This document shows positions 28,259-38,552 of a stretch of DNA of 64,000 nucleotides, in pieces. The position numbers and the translations under genes are program-made. The number at the start of each line of letters is the position of its first letter. Within the stretch, counting starts at the first letter, position 1. Source of the stretch: Petasospora fabianii (lineage: Eukaryota > Ascomycota > Saccharomycetes > Phaffomycetales > Wickerhamomycetaceae). The notes under the pieces were generated by a model. It was not told the DNA's origin and did not search any database. It was given only the letters and a program-made list of their open reading frames with translations. The DNA lies in the NCBI GenBank assembly GCA_022641835.1, contig CP048722.1:248001-312000 (forward strand). The letters run 5' to 3'.

Positions 28259-28727
28259 TATATATATGGGTATGCTAATAATGAGTGTATGAAATGATGA
28301 TATGCAAACGATGGAAAGACAAAATGGTGCAAGAAACAAGAAAAACAGATGCAAAGAATAAATGAGCCAGTTGTGAAAGTGTGACAATCGAGACTTTCAA
28401 TATAAGATGGGAAGACACAAAAAGACACAGATCAATGACTGAGATGATCAAAGTGAGTATATAATGTGCCGTTTGTTTACATAGAAAAATTTTTTGAGCC
28501 TTTTGGAAAAGTTCCGCGATGAGCTCAAAAAAGAGTAGAGACGAAGAAAGGTACCACCATTGGTGCCACATTTTAAGGGGGTTCCCATGGGAAAATCAGA
28601 CTCTAAAACACATGGAGCTATAGATTAATGATTAATGATTATGGATATGTAATAAAAAAAGAAATAACCCCCATACAAGAGTACAAAGACAAGTATAAGT
28701 AAAGTCTATGATGTGCAAAAAAAGAAT
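28259..28727. other. Intergenic region upstream of the Gln/His-rich gene
   Basis: This AT-rich promoter region holds no supported gene. A run of seven A at 28717-28723 is the T-tract terminator of the tRNA on the minus strand. Confidence 0.55.
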
Positions 28728-28799
28728 GCTTCCACTGAGATTCGAACTCAGGATCGCTACATTACTAGTGTAGCGCCTTACCAACTTGGCCATAGAAGC
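28728..28799 (-). tRNA. tRNA-Thr(AGT)
   Basis: The 72-nt minus-strand sequence folds as a cloverleaf with acceptor GCTTCTA/TGGAAGC. The D arm contains GCCAAGTTGGTAAGGC and the anticodon stem is CTACA/TGTAG with loop CTAGTAA (anticodon AGT). The T arm is CTGAG-TTCGAAT-CTCAG. There is no intron. A and B boxes are intact, and a T7 terminator follows within 5 nt. It is close to S. cerevisiae tRNA-Thr(AGT). Confidence 0.97.
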
Positions 28800-29711
28800 T
28801 TTGGTACGGCCACTGTTATTTTTGTTATATTGTCTTCAGCTATTCTCAATATAATGGTGGTATATATATATTGTATTTTGTATATATTGTATACTTTGTA
28901 TGTTTTTTATATGAATGTATATTGTATATATGTATATATTGCATGTCATCTTTTTAGAGATACAAACAGCGTAGGTTTCAATTAAAATACCATTTTCAAC
29001 TTCAGAAACATCTTCATAGCAAGGAGGTCGATTTGATTTATAGTAAATGAATCAGATCTCTGATGAGGAAAATCATTAATCTTTCTTTGCTTGAAAGTAA
29101 ATTTATAGAATATATGAATTGGATGTTAGTGACTCAACATTTTTCAGATCTCTTACTATAAATTTTATACAATATATGATATACAAGAGATAGTGTATAT
29201 ATATTGATGAAGCTATGAGTCTACATTGCACGTGACCTGATCTCGGTTATTTTTTATTATTTTTTTTTATTTCTATTTTTTTTATTTTATTTTTTATTTT
29301 TATTTTTTTTATTTTATTCATTTTCCTCAATTTGATTAAACGGATCTCCCACAGATAAGCCACAGTATAAAGCAATTCATAAATAACAACACAACTAGAT
29401 CCAGCACTGAACATAGATATATACTACCTTCATACTAACTTAACCATACATTGAACATCCAATGAACACCCAAAGGAAGAAGGACCTAATATACACTGTA
29501 AACCGGGCAAACGGGTTGGCCCGTGTTTAACCGCTTATCTCCGCCGGGTAAATCGTGATAGGTGACCCGCATGACAAGTTCTCCTTTTTTTTTTTTTTTT
29601 TTTAAACATTTCACTGCTGACAATTTATCAAAAGAAGATATAAAGAGCACAGCCCCCGCACATACGTTGTGATCTTCGATCACCACTACACTTTTGCTCT
29701 TAACGGCAAAC
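28800..29711. other. Gene-free AT-rich region upstream of TFIIIA-like paralogue B
   Basis: No gene is supported in these 912 bp. A CACGTGAC box at 29229-29236 is followed by about 90 bp of almost pure A/T (29249-29337). A T run of about 18 occurs at 29585-29602. The right part is the promoter of the zinc-finger gene. A 90-codon frame at 28713-28985 overlaps the tRNA and is random. Confidence 0.5.
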
Positions 29712-30818
29712 ATGCTACCCACACGGCGACCGAAGAGATACAAGTGTCCCGAGAAAGGCTGTTCAAAGGCTTACTCGCGACCGTGTTTGCTAGAGCAGCA
29801 CATACGTTCCCACAGTGATATAAGGCCATTTGAATGTGATGTATGCGGTAAAGGGTTCTTTAGAGACTCACATCTTCAGTCCCATCGTTGGACTCATGCT
29901 AAGGAGAAGCCATTAGCGTGTACCCAATGCGATAAACGCTTCATTACCAACCAACAATTACAAAGACATTTGAAGACACACGAGAAGCAAAAGATGAGAT
30001 TTGGGTCTGCAATGGCGAGCTCCAGTGTTAGTTCTAGTGCTACATCTACACCAGTCTTGGCTGCAGCAGCAGCTATTGCACCAGATCCCGTTTGCATCCC
30101 TGTTCCTGCCCACGAGCAGTGGAAGGAGACACTCGATCGCATCACCAGAGAAGTTGATTCCATTGTACAAAACTCACCAATTGATGAACTTTCTACATTG
30201 GATCTTTCTGAGGTGCCTGCATATACCTATGAGGCTCCATTGACCACAACGATCCATCATGATGATGATCAATCATATACTTGCCAGTACAGTTGTGCTG
30301 GCTCTTTTGCATCAGCTGCAGAGCTGGGAATTCACCTTCTTGAGTCCCACATCCTCCAAGAGACGTTTGAAACCGATGGAATGATGTCACTTGAGACGGG
30401 TAGTAGTCTTGATATTTGTCTTGACCAATCCCCACTTGATTCCCCTCTTAATGGACCGTTGGATACTTCAATGTTTGTTGAATACCCTGGTGTTTCCACC
30501 ACCGCAATTACACTCAAAGAGCCACCCATTAAATTGGAAGACATTGATGCCTTCATTTCTGAATTTGTTCATGATACCACACAAGAGGATTATCAAATCC
30601 CGGAGTATACTCCACCACCACCAAGCTCCCATCATAGAGGTGAGCATGGTATCCCTGAGATGAGATACCAAAAGACGTTTGGTTCGCTGGACGGACATAG
30701 ACAGACAGTTAGAGCACAGGTTGCTTTGGATGAGGAGACTATGGAATGTTTCTCTCAAATACGACGATGTATAAAAAGATTACTTGTAGGGCCTATTTTA
30801 TCACTGTGGATAATATAA
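29712..30818 (+). CDS. TFIIIA-like zinc-finger protein, paralogue B
   Basis: This 368-residue protein starts with three C2H2 fingers, C12/C17/H30/H34, C42/C45/H58/H62 and C70/C73/H86/H90. They closely match those at 10752-11621 and fingers 1-3 of yeast TFIIIA (SRPCLLEQH, SHLQSH, NQQLQRH). An Ala/Ser-rich linker follows, then one loose unit (CQYSC..H..H near residue 195) and an acidic, Pro-rich C-terminus. The remaining six fingers of a normal TFIIIA are absent. The real ATG is 29712; in-frame codons before it have no Met. It may act at 5S genes or have a new role. Confidence 0.85.
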   Translation: MLPTRRPKRYKCPEKGCSKAYSRPCLLEQHIRSHSDIRPFECDVCGKGFFRDSHLQSHRWTHAKEKPLACTQCDKRFITNQQLQRHLKTHEKQKMRFGSAMASSSVSSSATSTPVLAAAAAIAPDPVCIPVPAHEQWKETLDRITREVDSIVQNSPIDELSTLDLSEVPAYTYEAPLTTTIHHDDDQSYTCQYSCAGSFASAAELGIHLLESHILQETFETDGMMSLETGSSLDICLDQSPLDSPLNGPLDTSMFVEYPGVSTTAITLKEPPIKLEDIDAFISEFVHDTTQEDYQIPEYTPPPPSSHHRGEHGIPEMRYQKTFGSLDGHRQTVRAQVALDEETMECFSQIRRCIKRLLVGPILSLWII

Positions 30819-30936
30819 CCAAGTATAGGCTGGACGTAGTATAGGATGGGTTATTGCTAACTCATTCAGCTCTATATCATTGCTTTGCACGTTTGATCAA
30901 TAGGGGAATACCTTAAGTCTCGACTGTCTGAGTCAT

Positions 30937-30958
30937 TCGTAGGGGATTACCCCTACGA
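30937..30958. terminator. GC-rich hairpin between convergent genes
   Basis: TCGTAGGGG and CCCCTACGA form a perfect 9-bp stem around an ATTA loop. It lies between the 3' ends of the zinc-finger gene (30818) and the dehydrogenase (31051). It might aid transcript ending; the AGGGG/CCCCT arms also read as stress-response elements. Confidence 0.35.
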
Positions 30959-31050
30959 TGTTGCTATGAGTAATAAGTGATATACACAGTAGAACTACAG
31001 CTCCAGTCCAAACCAATACTTTTATATGTCTGTCTAAAGACTGAAGACCA

Positions 31051-32196
31051 TCACATACGAGCAGATCTTGATGAAGAGACTCTTGTTGATGGAATCACCT
31101 CGGTCAATGGGGGAACTTTTGCAGGTAAACCAGTAGCAACAGATTCCTTAACAGCTTCAATAGCCAACATAACTCTAATACCATCATTTGCAGTACATTT
31201 TGGTTCCTCTTGACCAATGATAACACGTGCAAAGTGTTCTATTTGTAATGCAAATGGAATACCATCAAGTTCTCCACCAAGGGTCTCCTTCTTAATATTC
31301 TTCCACCAACCTGGATTTTCAACCCCTTGTTGATGGTATAGAGTCAAATCAGGTACACTTAGTGAACCTCTTGTACCGAAAAATCTGTAAAAGATACCAT
31401 CATTACTCTGATTCACTTGTGGTATTAATGGATTCTCACCAGTACCCATCTCAAAATTGTTTGGAGCAACAACGTTATCACAAACAACCATTGTTCCCTT
31501 AACACCATTTGTAAAAGTTAGATGCAAAATGACACCTTCCTCCACTGCATCTTCTTTATCATCACTTTGTCTTGTCTTTTTAACTTCTGTTGCGTAAACT
31601 TCCTCAAGGGGACCCAAGAAGTACATTAAAAGATCCAAATCATGAACAACATTGATTTGAATAACACCACCACCTTTACTCTTTTTACCTCTCCAATCCG
31701 TTTCTTCAAAATATTCATCACACTTCTTTAAACACCAAGCTGCATCAAATGCGACAATTTGACCTAATCTCGGTAAATTGTTCTTCGTTGCAACAACGAA
31801 TGGATTAAATCTTCGATGATGACCAACAAGTAATTTGACACCTCTCTTTTGAGCAAGAAGTTTCAACTCCATAGCATCCTGTAAACCAGGACACATTGGT
31901 TTTTCAACAAGGACATTAATTCCAGCTTCAATCAACTCTTTACTAACTTTGAAATGCGTATGGTTAGGTGTACACACAATAGCACCATCAATTTGAACAC
32001 CACTATCAATACATTCTTGTATAGACTCAAAGACACAAGTGTTTGGGAATTTGGATTGTGCAAGATGACGACGTTCTGGTGTTGGTGATGCCTCTATTAT
32101 GGCAAATAGATTTGTGTGGATACATGCATCAACTGATTGACAGTGACGAGGACCTATTCCACCATATCCAACCACAATGAGGTTAAGGACGGACAT
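31051..32196 (-). CDS. Gfo/Idh/MocA-family dehydrogenase, copy 1
   Basis: This 381-residue NAD(P)-dependent oxidoreductase has an N-terminal Rossmann fold with GYGGIGPRH at about residue 8, the catalytic VEKPM motif, GHHRRFNP, and GGGVIQINVVHDLDL. Relatives act on cyclic polyols, sugars or inositol. The true start is the ATG at 32196; the frame is open further upstream, but that part is low-complexity. It is a tandem paralogue of the next gene. Substrate is unknown. Confidence 0.88.
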   Translation of the reverse strand: MSVLNLIVVGYGGIGPRHCQSVDACIHTNLFAIIEASPTPERRHLAQSKFPNTCVFESIQECIDSGVQIDGAIVCTPNHTHFKVSKELIEAGINVLVEKPMCPGLQDAMELKLLAQKRGVKLLVGHHRRFNPFVVATKNNLPRLGQIVAFDAAWCLKKCDEYFEETDWRGKKSKGGGVIQINVVHDLDLLMYFLGPLEEVYATEVKKTRQSDDKEDAVEEGVILHLTFTNGVKGTMVVCDNVVAPNNFEMGTGENPLIPQVNQSNDGIFYRFFGTRGSLSVPDLTLYHQQGVENPGWWKNIKKETLGGELDGIPFALQIEHFARVIIGQEEPKCTANDGIRVMLAIEAVKESVATGLPAKVPPLTEVIPSTRVSSSRSARM

Positions 32197-32854
32197 ATTA
32201 ATGGGGGTGTGTGTAGTATGAAGGGTTGAGCGAAGGTGATGGGTGGAAGGGTTGTATAAGTACTGAATAAGGGTGTAGTTAAAGCTCGAGAGAATTTTTG
32301 AGATCGACACTTTGTTTTGAGACTCGAGACAAGTGCTGCATGAGTCAAACCCCACAGTTTTCTGCATTTTTTTTTTTTTTTCATCCGCAGCAGCCGTTAA
32401 CGCGTGCAGCATATATATATGTTTCATGTTCTGTAAGTATTGGTAGTATCTGCTGTTAATAGTTAGTAGTTGTTGATAGTAGTTGTTATTAGTTGTTATT
32501 GTCAAACTTCAAACGCTTTGCTCCATAAGGGCACACCGTAGCTTGTACCAGCAAGCTATTTGAGATAACACAAGTGATGTTCGAGATCATCAAGAAGAAC
32601 CAGAAAGCCGAAGCGCAAGAGAAAAGAAGAGAGGATTTGCAATAACATTGTTCAATTGAATAGTAACGTAGTACAAATGGGAGCCGACCCAGCAGCATCA
32701 ACCTTGTGACCATAAAATAGCAGATAGGGGAATAAAAAGATAGAAAAAGAAGAAGTAAAAGCAAAAGCAAAGCAAAGTAAAGCAAATCATAGATCATCAT
32801 GTGAATAATTTCATTGAGAAGAGGAGAGTACTATCACCAGGGATAAGAAGAAGT
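32197..32854. other. Intergenic region between the two dehydrogenases
   Basis: The left part is a promoter-like A/C-rich leader for copy 1 (minus strand). A T run of about 15 lies at 32369-32383 and an ACGCGT is at 32399-32404. No gene is supported; frames here are low-complexity. Confidence 0.5.
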
Positions 32855-33958
32855 TTAATAAGTAGCAACGTTGACAGGTAATCCTGTATCCAAAGATTCA
32901 ACAACTGCAGATATAGCTAACATAGCAGCAATACCATCTTCCGGGGTACATCTTGGTTTTTCATGTCCTCTAATAACTTTAGCAAAATGTTCAACTTGAA
33001 GTAAAAATGGGATCCCTTCAACGTTATTTTCAGTTTGTTCTTTAGTAATTGGTTCCCACCAACCTGGTTCCTTTGCATCATCTTGATGGAAGAGTCTAAG
33101 GTCAGGAACCGAGAAAGTACCACGAGTACCAAAGAACCTGTAAAAGACACCATCAATACCTTGTTCATTCTTTGGAATCAATGGGTTTTCACCTGTACCC
33201 ATTTCAAAATTGTATGGAGAAACAACGTTATCACAAACGATAAAGCTTCCCCTAGCACCACTCTTAAATGTTAAGGTTAAGACTGCACCTTCAACAACGG
33301 CATCATCACCAACATTATCCTCTCTAGTCTTTTCACACTCAGTAGCATAGACACTAGTGATTGGACCCAAGAAATATTGCAACAGATCCAAATCGTGTAC
33401 CAAGTTCAAATTGATGACACCACCACCTAGTGACTTAGAACATCTCCATGGGGTAGCTTTGAAATACGTCTCACACTTCTTTGCACACCAAACGGCATCT
33501 ACAGCGATAATCTTACCACATCTTTCCAAATGCTTCTTTGTAGCAAGAACATAAGGGTTGAATCTTCTATGGTGACCAACAATCAATTTGACATCATGCT
33601 CTAGGGCAACTTTGTTAATGGCAAGTGCATCTTCAACAGTTGGGCTGATTGGTTTCTCAACTAAGATGTTCACCTTATGCTTTGCTAGGACTTTAGTGAC
33701 ATCCAAATGGGTACGATTTGGTGTACAAACAATAGCACCATCTGGTTGAAGCCCCTGTTCAAACACTGAATCAAGAGATTTGAAAACTGGAACCTCTGGG
33801 AACTGTTTGCGAGCACGAGCACGTTTAGAACCATCTTTAGAAGTGTCAACAATGGCCAAGAGACGTGTTGTTGGACATTGATCTACTGCTTCAGCGTGGC
33901 GTGGGCCAATGAGGCCATAGCCGATAACGATGATGTTGATAGGAACTGGAACTGTCAT
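32855..33958 (-). CDS. Gfo/Idh/MocA-family dehydrogenase, copy 2
   Basis: This 367-residue paralogue of copy 1 shares the motifs GYGLIGPRH, VEKPISP, GHHRRFNPY and GGGVINLNLVHDLDL, and FRFFGTRG-type residues near the C-terminus (YRFFGTRGTFSVPDL). By eye the two copies agree at over half of positions along their length, so they arose by tandem duplication. Probably cytosolic. The reaction is oxidation of a hydroxyl on a polyol or sugar-like substrate, but the substrate is not set. Confidence 0.9.
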   Translation of the reverse strand: MTVPVPINIIVIGYGLIGPRHAEAVDQCPTTRLLAIVDTSKDGSKRARARKQFPEVPVFKSLDSVFEQGLQPDGAIVCTPNRTHLDVTKVLAKHKVNILVEKPISPTVEDALAINKVALEHDVKLIVGHHRRFNPYVLATKKHLERCGKIIAVDAVWCAKKCETYFKATPWRCSKSLGGGVINLNLVHDLDLLQYFLGPITSVYATECEKTREDNVGDDAVVEGAVLTLTFKSGARGSFIVCDNVVSPYNFEMGTGENPLIPKNEQGIDGVFYRFFGTRGTFSVPDLRLFHQDDAKEPGWWEPITKEQTENNVEGIPFLLQVEHFAKVIRGHEKPRCTPEDGIAAMLAISAVVESLDTGLPVNVATY

Positions 33959-34499
33959 GGAATGTTAAGAGAGTTGGCGGTAAAGCTTTAGAGTGGTAGA
34001 GCGGTAGAGCGGTAGAGCAGTAGAACAATATAGACTTTACCGCCGTGTGTATTTACCTTCTCTCTTATCTCTTATGTCAATCTTGACAGCGGTAGGAGGG
34101 AAAGGGGTGGCTTTTATACGTGTTTTGTTGACAGGCTCTTATCAGTTGAGACCCCCCCCGTGGCGCACGTGATGATGTCATTGCCGCGCCTAACCGTGAC
34201 AGTCTTGGCTTGCTTTGGTTGAAAGTCTTATTGGTGTATTGGTTTATTGGTATTGGTCTATTAGTTAATTGGTATATGCTTATCAGCTGGTTAGTACACT
34301 AATGTTAGGTTAATGTTTGTCTTTGGTGTGGCTGAATAGAGACCCTTATCAACTATAAATTAGACGCTTTAACTTCGCGTATCCTTATATCAACACGTAA
34401 ACAAGAGATAGATGCCCTATAACCATGTCCAACGAAAGATCACTCTCCAAGACTTCTAAAGGGTTTGTCTAACCATCAATCTTTGTTGTTCTTTGTTCT
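33959..34499. promoter_or_regulatory. Divergent promoter, dehydrogenase copy 2 and ECM11
   Basis: Near 34000-34020 the GGTAGAGC motif is repeated three times. A run of eight C occurs at about 34151-34159, next to a CACGTGATG box at 34166-34174. Several TATTGGT repeats lie at 34230-34260. A short ATG frame at 34425-34472 might be a first exon of ECM11 (see that entry). Confidence 0.45.
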
Positions 34500-35345
34500 A
34501 TGGAAACAACCGCCCTATTAGATCATCTGTTAACATCGATCATCATCAGCGCCATGGCGGCTAATCTTAAGCCAAAGGTTAAACAGGAGCAAGAGCATAA
34601 GATCATTGGCGGTGAACAAAAGAAACATGTTAAGATAAAGATGGAGCCTACAATAATGAAGGAATCTTCATATGTTATGCCGGCTAAGAATAAGATCACA
34701 CCTGTAACACCTATAGAGAAGATCACCAAGCCAAAAGAACCACCAATTAAGCCACTTGATAAGACACAGGTTGATCTTCTCTCCTCAAAGTTCTTCTTAC
34801 CACAAGTCGAAGATGATATTATTGATACGCCTACTCGTAAGAGAGAGAGACCTAGTTCTAAGGGTGATATAGTTAGAGGTGTGAAACAGAAGGTGTCTCC
34901 TACTCCTCCTCTTGTCGCTGCTGCTCAGGGGAACAACAATAGTAAACCTGCCAAGGCTTCACCATCAATTGAAGCAGATATCAAGCCCCCCTCAAAGTTT
35001 ATCCCTGCTAATGTGTCCATTCTGGATTCCGATAAGACTTCTTCTATCTTAGCCACAGCTTTCAAAGACATTGACAATGAGATAATCAAGAAGCAATGTA
35101 TTGAATTTGGGACCCTTTCATTCCAAGAATGGATTAGTAAAGGTGTAACTTTAGTTGATCAACAACATGAATTGATTAAAGATGCAGTTATTGCAAGATC
35201 CAAGTTCAATGCAAAGTTTAAACTTATCTTTAACGTCGTCAATGACTATGGTGAGAGTTTGGAAGTTAAAGATCAACAAATAAGGGCCAAATTTGAAAAA
35301 TTACAAGAGTTAGGTAAAGCTATGAAAGATTACATCATTGATTAA
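34500..35345 (+). CDS. ECM11: Meiotic synaptonemal-complex central-element protein Ecm11
   Basis: The 281-residue frame has a disordered Lys/Pro-rich N-terminus and a C-terminal helical Ecm11 domain (FGTLSFQEWISKGVTLVDQQ and following). Two SUMO consensus sites lie near the N-terminus, VKQE and IKME, as expected for a protein whose sumoylation drives synaptonemal complex assembly. The position beside RPS17-ADA2-UTP6-RPS18 equals S. cerevisiae YDR446W, which makes the call firm. The start is uncertain: ATG at 34500, ATG at 34554, or a spliced exon from 34425 joined at 34550 in frame, using a non-standard GTTTGT donor. Confidence 0.8.
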   Translation: METTALLDHLLTSIIISAMAANLKPKVKQEQEHKIIGGEQKKHVKIKMEPTIMKESSYVMPAKNKITPVTPIEKITKPKEPPIKPLDKTQVDLLSSKFFLPQVEDDIIDTPTRKRERPSSKGDIVRGVKQKVSPTPPLVAAAQGNNNSKPAKASPSIEADIKPPSKFIPANVSILDSDKTSSILATAFKDIDNEIIKKQCIEFGTLSFQEWISKGVTLVDQQHELIKDAVIARSKFNAKFKLIFNVVNDYGESLEVKDQQIRAKFEKLQELGKAMKDYIID

Positions 35346-35449
35346 AGCTACAAATACTCTTAACTTATACCTTTTTATTTTTAAAACCGAAATGTATTTT
35401 GCACTTTTCATTTATACAAAAAAACACACATCAAAGCAATGAAATGAGA

Positions 35450-36276
35450 TTAGTTTCTCTTTCTGAAACGTCTCTCTGGGACTCTCTGAGAAGAGATGGC
35501 AAAGACAGACAATGGCAACTTGAAGCCAAGGGTCTTAACCAAATCAGCAGTCTGTTGGTCAACCTCCAACTGACCCTTAGTGTGAGAAAGATCCAAAGCG
35601 GAAACCTCTGGAACGTACTGGTCCTTTCTCTCACGCTCCTCCTCCTGAAGCTTGAAAGAGATACCTCTAACTGGACCCTTCTGAATTCTCTTCATCAAGT
35701 GGGTAGTGTAACCGGCAATCTTGTTTCTGAGTCTCTTAGATGGGATCTCAGCAATCTCAGCGGTCAATCTCTTGTTAGTCTCGAAATCGAGAGTGAGCTT
35801 TGGGTAGTAACGCTCAATCAAAACCTTGGAGGCTCTCTTGACGGTTTTAGTTCTAACACGACCCTGTAATTAGTTAGTATAAGTTCTGGTTTGGTTGTGA
35901 TCTATGTGGCGTTGAAGAGTTACTGAGGGTAAACAAATGAAGCTGGTGTATGCTGGATGTAAGAGTGTAAGAGTAATGTCATATGTTTCATAGCTCATAG
36001 CTCATGGCTTGTCACCTTCTGGGAAGGAGACCTTCAAGTTTCTGGATTCCATCTTCAGATGGGGACTTGGAATATGGATAACACTTTTGCTTTCTGATAT
36101 TGATGTAGTCTGTGTGTACGGTGCTTGTGTCTACCCATGTCGACTCTTCACTTTGACGAATGCTGCTTCAAGCCTGACGGACGGTACGGTATTGATAGCT
36201 TCTTTGTATATATGATGATGGTATCTCTCTCCAAACACTATAGATCACACGTTCTCATTTGTCAAGAACATACCAT
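35450..36276 (-). CDS. RPS17: 40S ribosomal protein S17 (eS17), two exons
   Basis: Exon 1 is only the ATG (36274-36276). The 410-nt intron (35864-36273) has donor GTATGT and a perfect TACTAAC (GTTAGTA at 35873-35879 on the plus strand). Exon 2 is 35450-35863. The 138-residue product reads [13 protein letters not shown] and [12 protein letters not shown], nearly identical to other yeast eS17. S. cerevisiae RPS17 genes also split right after the ATG. The intron holds no recognised snoRNA. Confidence 0.98.
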
Positions 36277-36839
36277 TTTGTCTTGATATCAGTTGATGGC
36301 TGGAGATCCTAACAAAAGCCTCTATGTTTGATGTGTGAACAGTGAACTTTTTTTGATGTGGAAAAAGCTTTGCCCGCGACCAAACAGAAACTCAAACGCG
36401 CCCAAAACTGACAAGCGCGCGGGGACACACATCTAGTGTTTCTTATGTGGTTACGTAATGCATTATGTCAGGAAAGCAGTGAGTCTGTGGTGCGAACCAG
36501 ATAGCGGACTCAGTTGCTCGCGAAAAGGGTGGTCACATGTGGTGTCGGGGTGTTATCTGAAAAGTTTGGAATTTCTTAGGGTTGTCTAAGAGTCACGTGG
36601 TATGGTGAGGGCTTCTCATGGAACACTATCACACCCTTCACACTATAGCATAAATGTTTCTTCTGTTTAGCTACAAAGAGCTGGTAAGGGCCTATTTGAT
36701 GGTCACAGGACATACAGGAATGTATAAGTGATTCATTCTGGCTTACCCACAGTGACCATGCTGTTACTCTACCTGTGTTATAGATCTACTAGACTACAAC
36801 TATCAAACCAGTCATTAATGCATTATCTATAACGAACAG
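36277..36839 (-). promoter_or_regulatory. RPS17 promoter with Tbf1-like and Cbf1-like sites
   Basis: TTAGGGTT at 36576-36583 and GTCACGTG at 36592-36599 lie about 300 bp from the start codon. In Candida albicans, Tbf1 and Cbf1 bind such sites at ribosomal-protein promoters. The rest of the gap has GC-rich stretches near 36380-36430 and no gene. Confidence 0.6.
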
Positions 36840-38135
36840 TTAAACCCAATTCTGCTGTTTGAAGAAATCATAGAGCTTATTAGCCTTGACAGGGTCAATC
36901 TTCAGTAACTCCTTACATGCCTTCTTCTTAAGTCCACCACCGGTACGTAAGCTCTCTCTAAACAACACTTCTTTAATGGCGATGTATGGTTTGGGTAAGA
37001 TTCTTAAATCAAGACAAAGTTCTTGTTCATCAATACTTAAGAGATTGAAATCTGTAGCATGTTGGATTTCATTTAGCGTTAGTGGTTTACCTCTCTTGAT
37101 TGAATCACCATTTGATAAAGGTCTTCGAGTAGCTTGATGTTGTAATGAATTAGCAGTATGTCTTGAACTGTTGGCAACACTAAGACCATATCTTTGTAAA
37201 TTAGCATTCCTTTGGATTTTATCCTTTTCATATTTCATACCACCTTCCAAAGTTGTAATTCCATTTCTTCTCCATTCTTGTAATTGTTGGATCCTTACAC
37301 GGGCATACAATTCAGTCATCATGTCTTTAGTAAGTGATTCAAAATCTTGTGGTGTCATAAGACGAGAATATGCCTTTAATCTGTTGAACAGTTCTCTTTC
37401 CTCTTTAGTTCTCTTCTTATCAATTGCAGCGTTCTTTCTGTATTCCATCATGTTATTATCGAATAGTAATCTCTTCTTTTCAGCTCTTGAAGTTAATCTA
37501 GCATTGTAAATATCCAAAGTTGCCAATTTAAGTTCAATATCAGCTGGTGTATCATCACTATCAAATACCATTTCTCTCACTGTCATCTCGGCTTCATTTT
37601 CAAATTCATGTTCAAATTCTAAACGACCTGGCATGTAGCCTGCAATCTCATGACATAATGGTGTTGATGCCAACGTTGGTCTCGGAGGTGGTAATGGAGC
37701 ATTTCTCTTCTCATCAATTCTCTTTTGTCTATTATGTGTCAACTCCGTAGCACTGATATGTCTGAAATCTTTATCCATCTCAGGTAAGGGGTAATCACGA
37801 CTGTTTAGATAGATCTCTTCAAAATGCTTACCAACTTCTTCTTTGGATCGACCACCAATATGATCAGCTATATCTTGCCAATTACCCAAACCAAGCGTTT
37901 GACAACCGACAATCAGGGCAAGTTCTTCATCTGCCCCCCAATCAGGATCAAAAATTGGGTATGCATGAGTTTCAATAACTTTATAATCATGATATGGTTT
38001 ATGGTTCCCCGTATAGAGACCCTGTGAGAAACATGGAACACATAGATCATACTCGGGACAAATGGCACATGATATGCGTACACGGTTCGTGCAGTCCGAA
38101 GAACACACGTCACAATGGAACTTGTTACTGGACAT
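36840..38135 (-). CDS. ADA2: SAGA/ADA transcriptional adaptor Ada2
   Basis: This 431-residue protein couples Gcn5 acetyltransferase to nucleosomes in SAGA and ADA. Domains in order are a ZZ zinc finger (residues 6-50, CDVCSSDCTNRVRISCAICP), a SANT domain (about 62-112, WGADEELALIVGCQTLGLGN), a helical middle and a C-terminal SWIRM domain (from about residue 345). Length is typical. It follows RPS17, as in S. cerevisiae. Confidence 0.97.
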   Translation of the reverse strand: MSSNKFHCDVCSSDCTNRVRISCAICPEYDLCVPCFSQGLYTGNHKPYHDYKVIETHAYPIFDPDWGADEELALIVGCQTLGLGNWQDIADHIGGRSKEEVGKHFEEIYLNSRDYPLPEMDKDFRHISATELTHNRQKRIDEKRNAPLPPPRPTLASTPLCHEIAGYMPGRLEFEHEFENEAEMTVREMVFDSDDTPADIELKLATLDIYNARLTSRAEKKRLLFDNNMMEYRKNAAIDKKRTKEERELFNRLKAYSRLMTPQDFESLTKDMMTELYARVRIQQLQEWRRNGITTLEGGMKYEKDKIQRNANLQRYGLSVANSSRHTANSLQHQATRRPLSNGDSIKRGKPLTLNEIQHATDFNLLSIDEQELCLDLRILPKPYIAIKEVLFRESLRTGGGLKKKACKELLKIDPVKANKLYDFFKQQNWV

Positions 38136-38552
38136 GAGTAGTTATGTAGTTGTTTGGATGTGTAGTTGTTTAGATGTGTAGTGTGTGGGGATGATAGCTA
38201 AAGGATTGATCACTTTACGCTTAAAAGGTTACTTTTGTGCGTAGGAAAAGAGTGATCAATAAATATGATGATTCCTTAATGAATGAAACTGTCACTGGGA
38301 TGTCTCTTAGCACTTATTGTAATGAACTTTAAGTGATAAGTTGTTAAGTGTAACGTTTGAAGTTGAAAGCCTTTAGTTTCGTCTCGAGAGTTAAAGGTTC
38401 GCGATAATTGCCTAATTGGGGGAAGTTCCTTTAAATACATAGTTTAATCAAGAGATTCATTAGATAAGTCTTTCATTAAGCTCTATCATTGGTGATTAGT
38501 ATGAAGCATCATTAGATAAAGCATTAGTAATCATATAGGTATCAGAATGATA
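38136..38552. other. Intergenic region, ADA2 promoter
   Basis: AT-rich sequence containing the ADA2 promoter (left) and the terminator of the NUDT21-like gene (right). A TATA-type TTTAAATA is near 38431. No gene is seen. Confidence 0.5.

Noticed and set aside
28713-28985. 90-codon forward frame over the tRNA
   Set aside because: It reads through the antisense of the tRNA and then AT repeats; coincidence.
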